From Fistulifera solaris (Eukaryota > Bacillariophyta > Bacillariophyceae > Naviculales > Stauroneidaceae), in the NCBI GenBank assembly GCA_030295235.1, contig AP026123.1:2542001-2606000 (forward strand): a DNA stretch of 64,000 bases, read 5' to 3'. The position numbers and the translations under genes are program-made. Below are positions 31,685 through 44,050 of the stretch, one piece after another; within the stretch, counting starts at the first letter, position 1; every line of letters begins with the position of its first letter. The notes below the pieces were generated by a model that was given only the letters and a program-made list of their open reading frames with translations, was not told the origin of the DNA and did not search any database.

Positions 31685-33499
31685 TGTTAAACTTAAAGAA
31701 CGTTATTCAAGAAGTAAGATACGGATTATTGATTTCAAAAGTGATGATGTATTTGACAGGTCAATGAACAAAACTCGGCTGATCTGGGCTCATCGCGTCA
31801 ACCGCAAAAAACAGGAAAGAAGGACGGACCGAATATCAAAATTGCTGGACCAGTCACAAAGAAATTCTGGCTGACTAATCAGGGATTCCAAAATTTCTGG
31901 AATTTGCACCAATTGGCTGTCAGTCTCAAAACACTAGTTACCGTATATCAGGAATGTACACAGGAATTCCGTATGACCCAAAACACCAGTTCCAGAGTAC
32001 CTGGAACGTCCACGGTACAAGGATTAATCCTTGCCACGGTATGTCTGTTTTTGACTCGAACCAAGTGGTCCAGAATTTCTGGACCAATCACACAGAAATT
32101 CTGGCTGACACAAAACCACGAATTCCGGAATTTCTGGAACTTGCACAAATTGGCTGTCAGTCTCAAAACACTAGTTACCGTATATCAGGAATGTACACAG
32201 GAATTCCGTATCACCCAAAACACCAATTCCAGAGTATCTGGAACGTCCAAGCAATGTCTGTTTTTGAACCAAAACAAGTGGTCCAGAAGTTCTGGACCAA
32301 TCACACAGAAATTCTGGCTGACACAAAACCACGAATTCCGGAATTTCTGGAACTTGCACAAATTGGCTGTCAGTCTCAAAACACTAGTTACCGTATATCA
32401 GGAATGTACACAGGAATTCCGTATCACCCAAAACACCAATTCCAGATCCAGAGTATCTGGAACGTCCATGAAATGTCTGTTTTTGACTCGAAAACAACTG
32501 GTCCAGAAATTCTGGACCAATCACACAGAAATTCTGGCTGACACAAAACCACGGATTCCAGAATTTCTGGAACTTGCACAAATTGGCTGTCAGTCTCAAA
32601 ACACTAGTTACCGTATATCAGGAATGTACACAGGAGTTCCGCATGACCCAAAACACCAATTCCAGAGTATCTGGAACGTCCATGAAATGTCTGTTTTTGA
32701 CTCGAAAACAACTGGTCCAGAACTTCTGGACCAGTCACACAGATTTTCTGGCTGACACAAAACCACGAATTCCAGAATTTCTGGAATTTTCACAAACTGG
32801 CTGTTATTCTCAAAACGCTAGTTCCACAGCATTGCTGAATGACCACAAACACCGTTTTCAGAATATCTGGAACGGGCACAAAGTACCTGTGTGAAGCGAA
32901 ACAACTGGTCCAGAAATTCTGGACCAGACACACAGAAAGTCTGGCCGACACAAAACCATGTATTCCAGAATTTATGGAACTTGTACAAAAATCTCTGTGT
33001 GACGGAAAACAGCGATTTTGATAGTCTACGGATAATACACAGATTTTCTGTATGAAGCAAAACGCAAAACACGACGTCCAGAGTCCAGAGTATCGGGAAC
33101 TCAAGACAACAGCAAGGAGCAAGGACGTATACAAGTCGACGAATGACATAAAGTACTTAATGAATGTCCTACGTCCTCTTTCCTTTAGTGTCAGTCAAAG
33201 CAGTGTGTCCTAATTGGTTAGGCATATCTTCGTCGATGATGATTTATGATTTTTAGTTACACGTTTTTCTTTTGCGTACGCGTGACTTCTACTTTGTAGA
33301 TGAGTGCTAAATGGAATGACGCGTTACTCCGCCGTAGGGGGAGGCCCAATTCGTCCTCATCGCGAAGCCCAACAACAAACCTTGGCAAACGGCAAAAGTC
33401 AACAACAGGATGATTCTGTTGCTGTCGCTGTGTCTCCAGTAAAGAATATCAAGAACAAACTAACGCTTTATCACAATAGTCAACAAACTTGGGTGCAGA
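31685..33499. other. gene-free stretch, mainly satellite
   Basis: 31849-33085 is satellite (listed separately). 33086-33499 is unique DNA with the 5' flank of the receptor gene. Long open frames here come from the repeat. Confidence 0.6.
31849..33085. repeat. satellite of about 213-237 bp units rich in TTC-NN-GAA palindromes
   Basis: Five to six units. The block GGCTGTCAGTCTCAAAACAC recurs at 31915, 32152, 32365 and 32585 and, degraded, at 32799 (periods 237, 213, 220, 214). Each unit has CCAGAAATTCTGGACC, ACAGAAATTCTGGC and TTCCGGAATTTCTGGAAC, that is, nested palindromes. The first unit has an extra insertion containing the perfect palindrome AAGGATTAATCCTT (32019-32032). Units degrade towards the right end. 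A stray TTGGTCCAGAAATTCGGG lies at 37877, just past an ARM-repeat gene. Confidence 0.9.
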
Positions 33500-35533
33500 A
33501 TGATAAGGAACAGTATATGGCTCGCATTTTGGTGGCTGCAATGGCTGACGATGGGTGTAGTGCAAGGCCAATCGAGACTTCGCTTCGGAATGATCAGTGG
33601 AGCTTCGACTTATTACGAGGACATACGTGAGGGATGGGAAGCGGCCTGTGCGGTTCGCGGAGTCTATTGCGAATATATTACCTTAGAAGAGCAAGACAAT
33701 TGCGATGCCGAACAAGAAATTTTAGATTTGTGGAAAGAAGAAGGGTTCGATGGCGTTGCCCTCAAATCCTGCGAAGCTTCCGACGACACACTCATTATCG
33801 ACCACTTCACCGAACAAGGATTACCGATTGTGACGTTTGACAGAGATGTATCCAATTCAACGAGACTATCGTACGTTGGCACTCGACAAGGCTTTGTGGG
33901 CGAGACCATGGCACGAATTCTTCGTCAGATGAGACCCGATGGAGGTACCTTCGGAGTGGTTTGCAAGCAGCCCGTACGGTACGAAAGCTTCGTAAGAGCA
34001 ATTACCAAGTACAACAACGTCAATAATAGAGGCCATTGGTTTGAAATTCCTCAGCCGTATGATCAAGAGGAAGGGGATTTGGATCGAGCACCTTTCTTTA
34101 TGCAGTTGATGGAACGGTTTGTGGAGTTACAACCCTCGGCGCTGCTTTTCATGTGTCAATTGCCCATGGAGGACGAAAACTGGACCGTTTTTGTGGACAA
34201 GTATCGTGACAGGAATATTACCCTGATTGGTGTGGACGGCGCGGATTTTCAGCTCGAATACTTGAATAAGCGGTATGTAGACGGTTTAGTGAGTCAGATA
34301 CCCTTTGAAATCGGTTCCCGGTCTCTGGAAGTGCTCCATGACTTTACAGCCTACAACGTACGACCCAAGGATGTCGTAGGCTTAGACCTGGTCGCTTACA
34401 ATCTGATTCCAATTGAGCTGCCTCCATTGACGGTTGACAACAACCGGATAGGGAATCTCAAGTACCTCGGATACACGGCATTTGGTGCAGTCGCACTTTG
34501 TGCGCTCTTTTGCATCGCGTGGACTATTCGCTACAGACAAAACCTTGTTGTGAAAGCAGCACAGCCCTTCTTCTTGCTCATGATCACGGGCGGAGTGCTG
34601 GTTCTGGCCAGCAGTTTGATACCGCTCTCCATGGATGACGGCGGTGACGACAGTACCAAGAGCACGACGTATCGTGTGGGTGTTTGCATGAGTGTTCCGT
34701 GGCTAGCATTTATAGGCTTTACCGTCACATTCTCTGCGTTATTCAGCAAGACCTGGAGAGTGAACCGAATCATTCAAGCCAAGGCGACCCTCTCGCGAAT
34801 AAAAGTCGAAACGAAGGATGTGCTGGGGCCGTTCTTTTGTTGTTGACGTGTAATATTCTTGTGTTAACGCTGTGGACGGTGTTGGATCCACTAACGTACA
34901 CTCGGAACAAAAAATGAAGGAACGGATTACTGGAATCGTGTCATTTCGACGCACGGGTCGTGCGAGTCCGACAAGGCACATGCGTTCTTGGCCCCGCTGG
35001 CGGGGATCAACTGGAGCGTGATAGTCATTGCTTGTTACCAAGCATATGAAGCACGATCCATCAAATCTGAATTTTCAGAAGCAAAATACATCGGCCTTGC
35101 TCTGTTCTCCCTTTTCCAGGCATTCATTACCGGCATTCCGGTGTTGGTGATAGTTCGTGACAGCCCACAAGCGTATTACATTTCACTTTCACTGATGATT
35201 ACCTTGCTATCGCTTGCCGTCCTGGTGTTAATCTTTGTGCCCAAGATTATGATGCAACGACAGTACGCGGGATTGTCGGAAGCTGAGCAGAGACGAAAAT
35301 TGCAGAGCAGCGTAGTTCGATCCTCGAACGATCGCAGCAGCTCACAGTTTGCGAACAACCTGCACCTTGAACGCATCAGCCGGAATGTCAGTACAAGTTC
35401 GTTTCGAAAATCGGCTGATGCAATGCCCGGTCGCAGTTCTGATTTCAAGTCTACGCACGAAACGGCCACAGCGATCGGGGTTGTTGTCGAAGAGGTACCA
35501 AACCAGGCCTTGGTCCGTCGGCACTCGCTGTAA
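33500..35533 (+). CDS. class C GPCR-like receptor with periplasmic sugar-binding-type ectodomain; two probable frame errors
   Basis: ATG at 33500 opens a signal peptide (residues 1-24). The ectodomain (about 28-310) begins LRFGMISGASTYYEDIREGWEAAC and has GFDGVALKSC, GLPIVTFDRDV, YVGTRQGFVGETMA and LIGVDGADF, the pattern of RbsB-type sugar-binding proteins. Seven hydrophobic segments follow: YTAFGAVALCALFCIAW, FFLLMITGGVLVLASSL, VPWLAFIGFTVTFSALF, VLLLLTCNILVLTLW, INWSVIVIACYQAYEA, YIGLALFSLFQAFITGI and SLSLMITLLSLAVLVLIF, fitting 7tm_3. Frames change at GGGG 34825-34828 (one G missing) and A6 34909-34914 (one A extra). The Ser-rich cytosolic tail ends at 35533. Ligand unknown. Confidence 0.85.
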
Positions 35534-35796
35534 CTTCGGGTTGCGTACTTGTTCCACGCGCTTACATGGAGTGGTCGACTTACAAAAGCAGGCTGGATAG
35601 AGCATGTTCGGCGCCGGTGCTTCCGTGACGCAACGACTTCGTCTTTGGTTCACCTACATATTGTAATCCAAAAGTGCACGCAGATTGTCACCCAATTCGA
35701 AAATATCGACGTGTGCACCTTCAGATCCTACACGAATATCTAGCGTTAATGTAATAGTACTATTTATGTCTTTAGTTCGACTTATCTTTCGAAGTT

Positions 35797-36242
35797 TCAT
35801 CGAACAAAGTCAAGGCAGAATGCAGTGACTCGTTCGATGATGGCCTTCATTTGCTCTCTCGACTGCTGTCGTGGCTGCTGTAACGTTATGCCCAAAATCA
35901 AATTCGATCGAGGCAAGGCCGCTAGAATTTGACGGGCATACACCGCATATATGGGCTCGTCGTGGCCCAAAAGCGTGGAAGTATTGTATTCCAATGTTTG
36001 GCCTTCGGGGCCTTGCAAGGAAGAGCAACTCAAAAGGTCCCAATTCTCCCCGACATTTGACTGATGCACACCATGACGGTATCTTCAAAGTATTGTACGA
36101 AAAAATCGGTTTCAATAGTATCGATAACTTCCGTATTGGAAGCTGTCCGCGGCAAAGAACTGGGCTCGGGTGATAGAGACGAATTTGATTCCGTATTCGA
36201 AATGGAGAGTGTTTCGAGGGATTCTTGTATATTACTTGTCAT
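35797..36242 (-). CDS. proteasome assembly chaperone 3-like (PSMG3/PAC3), one probable frame error
   Basis: ATG at 36242. A Ser/Thr-rich leader of about 40 residues precedes DFFVQYFEDTVMVCISQ, a beta strand pair, then GENWDLLSCSSLQG, STLLGHDEPIYAVYARQILAAL, NLILGITLQ and EQMKAIIERV. The C-terminal half matches the PAC3 pattern, in which VLLG-x-DEP-x-x-x-V-x-A is characteristic. PAC3 works with PAC4 on the alpha ring of the 20S proteasome. The frame moves at TTT 36056-36058 (AAA on the coding strand); one more A joins the two parts. The protein would be about 148 residues, a little longer than human PSMG3 because of the leader. Confidence 0.7.
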
Positions 36243-36726
36243 TTTGAAGCTGGTTGCTGCTTACGAGAGAGACAAATAAGTAACTGCTTTAATATGTTAC
36301 GATACTATCGACTTTGTGAAGTAAAGGGCTCCTCATTAACAAAGAAATGGATGCGAGCTCGCATCATCGTCGTCGTCGGCGCAAAAAAAAAAAAACAGCG
36401 GGGTGCAAAATGCGGGCAGAGGTGCAAGAACCGCACCAAGTACAGACGTAGATCAGTTTCCGCGATCCCTTGTGACATGCGACTATCGCTATGAATGTAG
36501 TCTCGTGTCCAGCTCTTCCCATAGTATGGATATTCATTATCCGATAGATTGTACTAAAATCCAGAATTCAAATAACAAACGAAAATGTGAGCGATCGCTA
36601 CATTTTCGCCGATCTGGGCCGTCACAAAGAAAATACAATCGATCATTTGCACCAAAGGCGATCACTTGCCAGCTTCATTTTCATTCCAGCTTTACTCCAT
36701 TTCCCCCCTCACTCACGGCATCAACA

Positions 36727-37874
36727 ATGGTGATCCCCAAAGGTGGTCTTTTCTCCCCAAAATCTCCGCGTTATTACTACAGGCGGTCCGAAGATGATGC
36801 TTCGACCGTCAAGACGGGCAGCTCGGTGATTTCGCTGAACAAGGGCAGAGATCGTAGTTACAGCAGAGGAAGATCACGTCTCGATGACACGCACGACGAA
36901 TACGACACCATCTCTCCTGTAGATTCTTCACTGGACCGACAGGTATTCTTTCCATCCAACACACGGTCAAAAAGTCGCAGTAGACTCCATCTATCCAGTT
37001 CGGATATTTTAGCCACTCGATCTCGAGACGAAAGCGTGGCATCACCCGACGAGCGTCAGAGTCGAAGTAGATCCAAGTCCAGGTCACGATTGGCGCCATC
37101 GTCATCCATGATGTCGGAATCATCATCCATGACTTCCCGGGTGACATCCAAACTCAACAAACTGGCGGCTTCCATCCGAACACGAGATAGTCCCAAAGCC
37201 GCTGCGAAACGCGATCATCTGCAAGACGAAAAGAAAATACTGAAACTCATTACGGATGGTCTCTGGAGCCACGACCCCAACGTCATCGAAGACGTTCTCA
37301 ACAAACTCAGCAATCTCATGTTCACCGTCGACGAAGAACTCAAGACTTTTCGGAGGGACGCCATTTTCCAGTCGGGAGGACACTTGGCCATTGTACAAGC
37401 CATGCGACGCAATAGTAAGCATAAAGGAATTGCCACACAAGGTTGTCGAGCTCTCGCCAATTCGACTTGGGAAACCTCGGATTTCATGACAGCCATCGCG
37501 GCCGTCGGAGGAATTGGTGTTATTTTGGAATGTATGGAACAGTTTCCACACGATGAGTTGGTGCAAATCTGTGCCGTATGTGCTCTGCGCAATCTCAGCT
37601 CCATGAAACGGATCGCGAGCATCATCCTAGAACGAGATGGTCTCAAAACAGTGCTTACGGCGATGCAAACATTTCAAATGAATAGCAACATCCAAGAATG
37701 TTGCTGCTGGACCATTGCTCATCTTTGCCTGGATAAAGACAACAAATCGTACATTGAAAAGGGAAATGCCTGCAGTGGATCGGAGCAGCCGTTGATAATC
37801 ATCCGAACGAAACGGACGTTTTGGCTTCTGCCAAGCAAGCCAGTAAACGTATCTGGGAGATTATTCTGGCCTAA
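36727..37874 (+). CDS. armadillo-repeat protein A with Ser/Arg-rich N-terminus; one probable frame error
   Basis: ATG 36727 is preferred over the open frame from 36403 because the earlier part is not protein-like. Residues 1-150 are Ser/Arg-rich with RS-like runs (QSRSRSKSRSR). Residues 160-340 are armadillo-like: LWSHDPNVIEDVLNKLSNL, AIFQSGGHLAIVQAMR, GCRALANSTWE, AVCALRNLSSM, CCCWTIAHLCLD. At AAA 37764-37766 one missing A switches from the tail ending at 37908 to CLQWIGAAVDNHPNETD...RIWEIILA ending at 37874, parallel to the end of the neighbouring paralogue. Function unknown; diatom genomes hold many such proteins. Confidence 0.75.
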
Positions 37875-38524
37875 AACTTGGTCCAGAAATTCGGGCTACT
37901 GCAAATAGAACAAATAGTATACGTACTTTTCATAATGATTGTTTTACGCCACACTGTAAGTGCAAATAAGGTGTTGTCAATTGCTTTTGAAAAAGCACCT
38001 GTCCCCTATTGCCCTCATTATAATCCACGCTACCTATTAGGTGATCTTCTAATTCAAACTTGTTCTTAGCATCACTGAAGAACTGTGAACGTTTCTGATT
38101 AGCTTAAAAAACACGATGCGAATCTATCACGTCTTGTAATTCATTTCATTTTCAGGCTTAAATCGTCGAGACTCTTCCTGGTAATGCAAAATGAACTAGT
38201 AAGCATGGAGCATGATGGGTATCTTATGATTTCATGATGAACAGATGTCCGCAGGACGTAGAATTGCCATGAATGCGAACGTCTTAGATTATTTTCGGGA
38301 CTGAATATCAATCGAGTCCGAAGCCATCACCTTTACATCTTACGCGATAGTGCATATCCTTGTTTAATGAAATTTTGTAAAACGATCTGACCGGTACACA
38401 ACGGAAACCTGTCTATCGCCAAAAGAATTTGATTCTGCACCACAAATCGCCAATCAAGCCATTACTACCATTCATCGTATTTCATTAACAACGAAGCAAA
38501 CGATACAATACAAAAGCGTCGACC
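37875..38524. other. intergenic, no gene seen
   Basis: Between two tandem ARM-repeat paralogues. A single short match to the 32-kb satellite core lies at 37877-37895. Otherwise featureless. Confidence 0.5.
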
Positions 38525-39548
38525 ATGATGAGATTCGGGCGTAGCAAACCTTTTCGTGAACGTGATGAAGAAGTTGTTCTTCGCTTGAATCTCAACGGAG
38601 TCAGAGATCGGCGGAAACATCAGCAACAGAATGACGAACAGAGCAAAAAGACTTCGAAACATCATCGCGACGAAAGAAGACAAGATGATCATTCAACCAT
38701 AGCATCAAGATGGTCACGCGCTTCTCCTCATCATCCTCCGAGACACCGAAACGAAAGCATGATGAGTGACGCCGAGAACCGAGAGCTGCAATCACCGGCA
38801 AGCCTCTCGACAAGCTCCGAACACCATAGCCTGAATAGCAACTTCACAGGAAACAAAAACAGAAAGAATGGCGAAGAGAATGTTATCCAACGGCTGATCA
38901 TCGACGATCTTTGGAGTGACAATCCGGCGATCGTAGAAAAGGGCTTGAAGAAGCTTTCGGGTATTGTGGGCACGAAGAAAACGGAGAATGATGAAAAGTC
39001 AAGTCGTGAAATTATTTTTTCGCGCGGGTGGACATCTTGCGATCGTCCAGGCGATGAAGAAACACAAAACGTCGGAGGCGGTCCAGAAAGAAGGGTGCAG
39101 GGCGCTTGGGATCGCTGCCGAAGAGATTATTGACACGACATCGCATGATAACGCGATCGCCACGGTAGGGGGGATCGACGCAATTCTATCAGCCATGCGG
39201 CACTTTCGCAACAATGAGCAGGTACAAGATTTTGGATGTGGAGCACTACAGAATCTAACTGGTGCGAAAGAGAATTCCAAGCTCATGATTGAAAAGGAGG
39301 GTTTGGCGATCCTTCTTACGTCCATGAAAACTTTTCCGAAAAGTGTAAATGTGCAAGAAAGTGCATGTTGGACTATCGTCAACCTTTGCCTTCGGAAAGA
39401 GAACAGGTCGAAGCTAGAAAAAGCTAAGTGTCTGAGTACTGTTGCTTCTGTCATCGACAATCATCCAAAGAGTCCCCAACTCAAGGTAGCAGCCCAAGAG
39501 GCACTTCAACACTTACTCTCGCTTTTAATTTCAGAGCGTGATGAGTGA
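38525..39548 (+). CDS. armadillo-repeat protein B, tandem paralogue of A; one probable frame error
   Basis: ATG 38525. Residues 1-110 are basic and polar (His/Arg/Gln-rich), unlike the N-terminus of A. From VIQRLIIDDLWSDNPAIVEKGLKKLSG onward the protein follows A: GGHLAIVQAMKKHK, EGCRALGIAAE, GGIDAILSAMRHF, CGALQNLTGAKEN, SACWTIVNLCLRKEN, KCLSTVASVIDNHPKS, HLLSLLISERDE. The frame changes at T6 39015-39020, where one fewer T joins EIIF to RAGGHLAIV. The pair arose by tandem duplication, with the N-terminal region replaced or rapidly diverged. Confidence 0.75.
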
Positions 39549-39621
39549 TATTTAAAACGTGGAGATGATTGACTTCTACATTTATACGTAACATTGCAAC
39601 TAGAGGAGCTGTTACTTATTA

Positions 39622-42600
39622 TTAACTTCTTTCTTGAGCATCGGAGGATCCGTCAGCGATAGAGACGCTTCCAGTGTGGCTGTTCGACTTCAACAGGAAA
39701 GGAAACGCCGCAAGCTGAACAACCTTCGCCTTTGCTCCCCATTTCTCGTAGGTTCTGCGCGAAAGTATGAGACTGTCGATGGCCTCGTCGTCTCTGCCGC
39801 ATCCTCTTAGGAAGTAACTTTTATGCTCCGCAATGAGGGCGCGATGCAACAAAGAATCCCCTTGCTCGCAACAAACAGCTGCCTCATCAAAAGCTGCTAG
39901 CGCTCGATCCTTCTTCGCCTCAACTGCATACAAAAGCGCTTCTAAGAAATGAACCTGGTGATTGTGGTCTTCTGGAACCATTTCCGCTCTTTTCCGTACG
40001 AGCTTTATACATTTCTTAGCTTGCCTTATTCTTCGCCATCTTCCTGTTAGTGAACTATGAGCTAAAATCAATTTACTTGCCCCGCCAAAGAATAAAACAC
40101 AACATCTCGAAAACTTTGAATGGACGTATGGGATTGATTGACAGAAATCAAAGATGCGCTCCGCCCGTGCGTAATCATTCATCGTGAAGGCGACAATAAT
40201 ACTGCATATGCATAATACGCTTTGTGCGGCTCGATTCCCTTGTTGTTCGGCCACTTTCTCAGTTTCCTTTTGGTTGAGAAACGATCCGGTGAGATCCACT
40301 GGGTCCGCTGTTCGACCAAGAAGATTTTCCATAGCTTGTAGGACTATATTGAAAAGAATAAGGACATTGTCATGCCGAAAGGCATTGAACACCTTCCGAT
40401 AATCGATTCCAAACTTAATGAGTTCATCGATTGACTCCGACCCCAGGAACCGAAATAAAGTAGCGAAATAGAGACAACCTGTAGAACTGGTTGTGTCACC
40501 ACTAACTAAGCCAGCTCTATATCCTTCCATGAGAGGTTCGATGACTTTTCGAACAGACATTGTCTCAATAAAAGTCAAACCATAGACCAAGGCATAAACT
40601 CGACTAACCCATGCTTTGGTGTCATACTTCCGCATGATATCCAACGTGAGTCGACCATACTGCTGTGCAAGTTCAATATTTGACATCATCGCCATTATCA
40701 CGGAAAACATAGCAAACGCACTGACGCTCTCTGCATTCATACCATACTCTAGCCGTCAATCGAATCATAGCCATCGATAATGGTACCTGGTACGGCGACT
40801 TGGAGAGAAATGCGCTAGTGAGTGTATGTGCGAGAATCTCCATTGCAGCCTGCGACTCGCGGCACGTCATGACAGGGAGGGAAAGAATATCGGCTGTGCG
40901 AAATTTCGTCAGTTTGCTTTTTGTTTTCAACACTTCAATAGCAATTTGTAGCTTGCCGGCTCTACTGGGAATACGAATACTGAGTTTTCGTAGCAGCTGT
41001 AATCCTAGTTGAATAGACTCCTCGAACAGTAGTTGAGAGGAATAGGAACTGATAGTCACTGTGTGAGCTACGACTGAATCAAGAAATAATCGAGCATTTT
41101 CGATGACTTCTCTAGCAAGTCTTTCGGCATTGTCACAGTGTCCCACAACGTGCTCAACCTCGGCTGATGCCGTGAATATACTAAGAGAAAGATTGTAATG
41201 ATCTCTCCAGTGTCTCCGCGGCAGAAGCTCACGAGCATCATGAAACTTGTAAGCGGCTGCGTTGAACCTTGTTGACTTCAAAAGCACTTTCCAGCTAAAA
41301 AGAAGATTTCAGCAAATTTCACTTTCTCGGCTGAACTGTTCACGAGATGAAGACTTTGTCGTAGTAGACGTGAAATGATAGCAGCATTTTCTTCGGACGC
41401 CCATTGTTCCATCTAGCTTGTCGACAAGAGTTCGAGCAGCACCAAGGCAGAGTTGGGAGTTTTCCATCTCAGTTAGAAGGGTAGAACACGCATGTTGAAC
41501 TTTTGTCATGATAGAATTCATAGTATGCAGTGTGACAAACTTGCCGAACAATCCTTGGCAAACTGTTGATTTCGGTAGAACTCAGAAAGTACTGATCATC
41601 TTGATCTAAGGCCAAAGAAACAAGTCTTGAATCGAACCTTGTTCCCATGAATGAAGCGAGGGCCAGTGCTCTCTGCGTTTCGAGGGATAGCTTTTGCAGT
41701 TTCAAGGTAATGACATCGTTGACGGCCCCTCGCGAAAGAGTGTTTCTCGATTTGTTCAATATCTCCAAGTCGCAATGTAGAGTGCCATCCTTCTTAGAAA
41801 CAGCCCCCATTGATTTTAGAGTGCGAAACAATTCCAGCGTGTAAAACAGGTTCCCTTCAGTTTGTTGATATATCATCATGCAGAACTGCTGGCATTGCGA
41901 CTTTGACAAGCCGGAAGAATGTGAAACAAAATCACACACCTCCTCAATATCCAGCTCTCGAAGGTAAAGATCTTTGATACATAGTCCCTCATCCTCCAAC
42001 TCACGTAACAAGATAGATAAAGCGGAGTCCACTGACACCTCCTCGCTGCGGCAAGCTGCAATGACCTGTAGTCCATTAATTTGCTTCCTCAGTATTGCCG
42101 ATAGCATGGCCAAGCAGCCAGGCTCAGCCCATTGCAGATCGTCCAAAAACAGTAAAACCGTCTCCTTCCTCTCGTGACAAACAAATTCCAAAAAGCGAGT
42201 CACGACATGTCGCAAGCGGATTAGTAGCTCTATCCCTTGATAGGAGGACACGTTCGGTACATCTTGCTTCGGTAACACGCTTGACAAAGGCGGAATTGCT
42301 GTCATCAGAAGTCCGATTTCTCCGTCCACAGCTTTCGGTAAGGTCTCTTTTAGTTTGCTTAGCTCATCGGCGTCAAGGCTCGCCAACAGTTGCTCCGTAA
42401 GGTCCGAAAGAGCTGCACCAAACGGCATGTAGGTGGCAAAACACATTTGATCGAACTTTCCTCGACAAAAATAAGCAAAACGATTACTAAACCGGAGAGC
42501 CAAGCTGGTTTTGCCGGAGCCGCTGCTTCCGGTTATAAGAATCAGCGAAGGCTTGGAATTTATTATATTTTGAAGTTCTTGTTCCTCGCGAAGGCGACAT

Positions 42601-42755
42601 TTCCACGGCTCCGTCTCTTGCAAAAGCTGAGGCGGCATCGCCTCTTCATCCAACATCACGTCGATTGATGAGTTCGTCGCGGCAGATCGAAGGAGAGGCT
42701 TTGATACGTCTTCTTCGGAAGGTGAAATAGGACTAGAGTCGTCGGAGATTTTCAT
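39622..42755 (-). CDS. AAA/STAND ATPase with COG3899-type helical domain, copy 1; four frame breaks
   Basis: ATG 42755. Residues 1-50 are leader, then EEQELQNIINSKPSLILITG, Walker A GSSGSGKTS, Walker B VLLFLDDLQWAEP, CRSEEV, winged-helix-like LKLQKLSLETQRALALASFMG, and TPR-like helices (GQSTPGRW-like arrangement in LTGRWRRIRQAKKC, SLLHRALIAEHKSYFLRGCG). This is the predicted-ATPase family found in bacteria next to kinases and sensor domains, but here no kinase or sensor domain is attached. Breaks at TTTT 41501-41504, CCC 41400-41402, TTT 41287-41289 and CC 40753-40754 each need one base. The intact copy 2 shows the expected reading. Either consensus errors or a decaying copy; the density (four) exceeds that of copy 2 (one). 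Confidence 0.75.
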
Positions 42756-44050
42756 GGACAATAAAAGGTAAGGAGAACAACGACGCGCTGTGCACTATTG
42801 ATCGCTTGAACTTGCAATGAAACAACGAAAATAAAGAGAGGAGCGAGGTTGTAATTTTTGCAGTTGCGACCCATAGTTTTGAGCACGAAGCACGCGAAGC
42901 TTGGAAAACGGAAACGGGATGATGGATGATGGTGCATGCGGGATGCGGGATGCGGGTGCATGGTGCATGGTACTTGTTCTTCGTTCTTTGATGACCGACG
43001 ATGATGACTCCTCGTGTACTACTTACGAAAAAGCAGAAAATTGCTGTAAGGAATGCGTTGAGCTTAGGATTTTGTGCATTAAGCACGTGTTGCCAAGTGC
43101 AGCTTAACCCTATAGTCTTTGACCAATAGCTCAGGGCTTAAGTAAAGCTAAAGGAGCATTCCAGCATTCACCTACGTACCAGGTAGTAAGTCGTACAATC
43201 TACTATCAACTCCGATCTCCGAGCAACAAATTCCTTCCTGGCGACTTTACTTCAAAGCTATAGTTTTCCGACTTCCGACTTCCGACACTACTGTATGTAC
43301 TCAGCGATGACGTGGACGTGGACTGACATGACCTTGAACTTCGTATTGCATACGAAGACCTATGCCGGTAAGACGTCCGGGCGTTGGAGCGACAAAAAGC
43401 AAAAGGCAATAAAACAAACAACAAACATAAAACATCAAACAAACGACGCGATAACAAAGACGAGCTTCACATTGAAAGAATAGAACCATTAGCTTCAACA
43501 CTCCTTCGTCAGTCTTGACAGGCACTGTCAAAAGCCCTTACCAATCTTCTTGGCGGTCCTACAATCGCTTCCTTGCTGCATTTGGCCCGGACGATTGTAA
43601 GATGTACGATGCACGTTTTCCCTTCTCGCAAAATCAACCTGAATGCATTTTATATACAAGGCTTTTTTACGGTCAGCAGCCATCGCCGGAGTTATGTACA
43701 AGGAAGAGATCTTAAAAAGCAGAATAAAAACGAGATAGCTACCGTTGGAAATGTTCATTTATCGATGTTGAGCGGTAAACGAGCCCGCCTGCTTTCCTTT
43801 GTACAAGTAGCCTGCGCATAAAGGTAAAAATCTCTTCAGTTGCGGCTGCGGAACAATGCGGAACGAATTTTAAGTAGGCTCAGCAAAGGTTTGGCACGTT
43901 TGTAATGGGCAATTGTCGCCTAGAATTTGAAGAAAGATTGCTGCATATCGCTCGCTCACAGGAAAGACGCTTCTACGGTTGACTATGGTTGCATGTTCTC
44001 AAAATCATTCAAAATGGTTTAACGCATACAAGATTCAGGGAGCTGAAAAG
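42756..44050. other. intergenic, no gene seen
   Basis: Between the tandem STAND genes. A GGATGATGGTGCATGCGGGATGCGG-like simple repeat (split into short units) lies at 42915-42970. No coding region is supported in the remainder. Confidence 0.45.

Noticed and set aside
31904-32755. Long open frames (283 and 195 codons) with repeated peptides
   Set aside because: They run through the satellite in two overlapping frames at once, with neither preferred; the openness follows from the repeat sequence.
31849-33085. Canonical heat-shock element array
   Set aside because: Adjacent TTC-NN-GAA pairs are separated by one base, not the two needed for an uninterrupted nGAAn array; kept only as a testable idea.
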